33,268 bases of DNA from Oscillospiraceae bacterium (GTDB lineage Bacteria; Bacillota; Clostridia; Oscillospirales; Ruminococcaceae): NCBI GenBank assembly GCA_017848125.1, contig JAGAJY010000179.1, positions 1 to 33,268 on the forward strand, given 5' to 3'. Below the pieces are notes generated by a model that saw only the letters and a list, made by a program, of their open reading frames with translations, did not search any database and was not told where the DNA came from. Positions 33,268 through 33,268 of this stretch are shown here, one piece after another. The first letter of the stretch is position 1. Every line of letters begins with the position of its first letter. Position numbers and translations under genes: made by a program.

Positions 33268-33268
33268 G

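Overview
The window looks like a chromosomal segment of a low-to-mid GC Clostridia member. My best guess is an Oscillospiraceae (Ruminococcus-like) anaerobe. The basis is a recognisable spo0A, a clostridial set of housekeeping genes (FtsK/SpoIIIE, UppP, TepA-type ClpP, RlmD, Sapep-type M20 dipeptidase), purine-rich Shine-Dalgarno sites and many near-consensus sigma-A promoters. The genus is inference. No rRNA, tRNA or CRISPR array is visible.

Positions 1-6540 are read on the minus strand: three small unrecognised membrane proteins separated by copies of an AT-rich intergenic repeat, then the DNA translocase ftsK, then a tepA-uppP pair driven by a perfect consensus promoter. A 17-bp perfect hairpin separates this block from the plus-strand genes.

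Positions 6819-24250 are plus-strand housekeeping genes in short, well-terminated operons: spo0A; an M3 oligoendopeptidase; a membrane protein with an M20 dipeptidase and a small hypothetical protein; a GntR(YtrA)-adaptor-ATPase-permease efflux operon with an operator palindrome over its promoter; an HExxH zinc-ribbon protein; and a five-gene run mtaD-glycosyltransferase-ahcY-esterase-rlmD that holds two different ways of removing S-adenosylhomocysteine together with a SAM-using rRNA methyltransferase.

From about 24.3 kb to the end the composition becomes clearly AT-richer and the region looks accessory. It begins with its own promoter and a Gabija-like anti-phage pair (GajA, an OLD-family ATPase/TOPRIM nuclease; GajB, a UvrD-like helicase). 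A RES-domain protein with a zinc-finger-like N-terminus, a predicted NAD+-consuming effector with no Xre antitoxin beside it, follows. gajA carries a single in-frame TAA at codon 230 in an otherwise continuous reading frame, so the system appears recently inactivated or dependent on readthrough. Beyond it lie a decayed agr-like two-component system (LytTR response regulator and GHKL kinase, both with stops and frameshifts), two IS66 transposase remnants in opposite orientation, and the tail of an unknown gene. The Gabija-RES arrangement is the most interesting content of the window.
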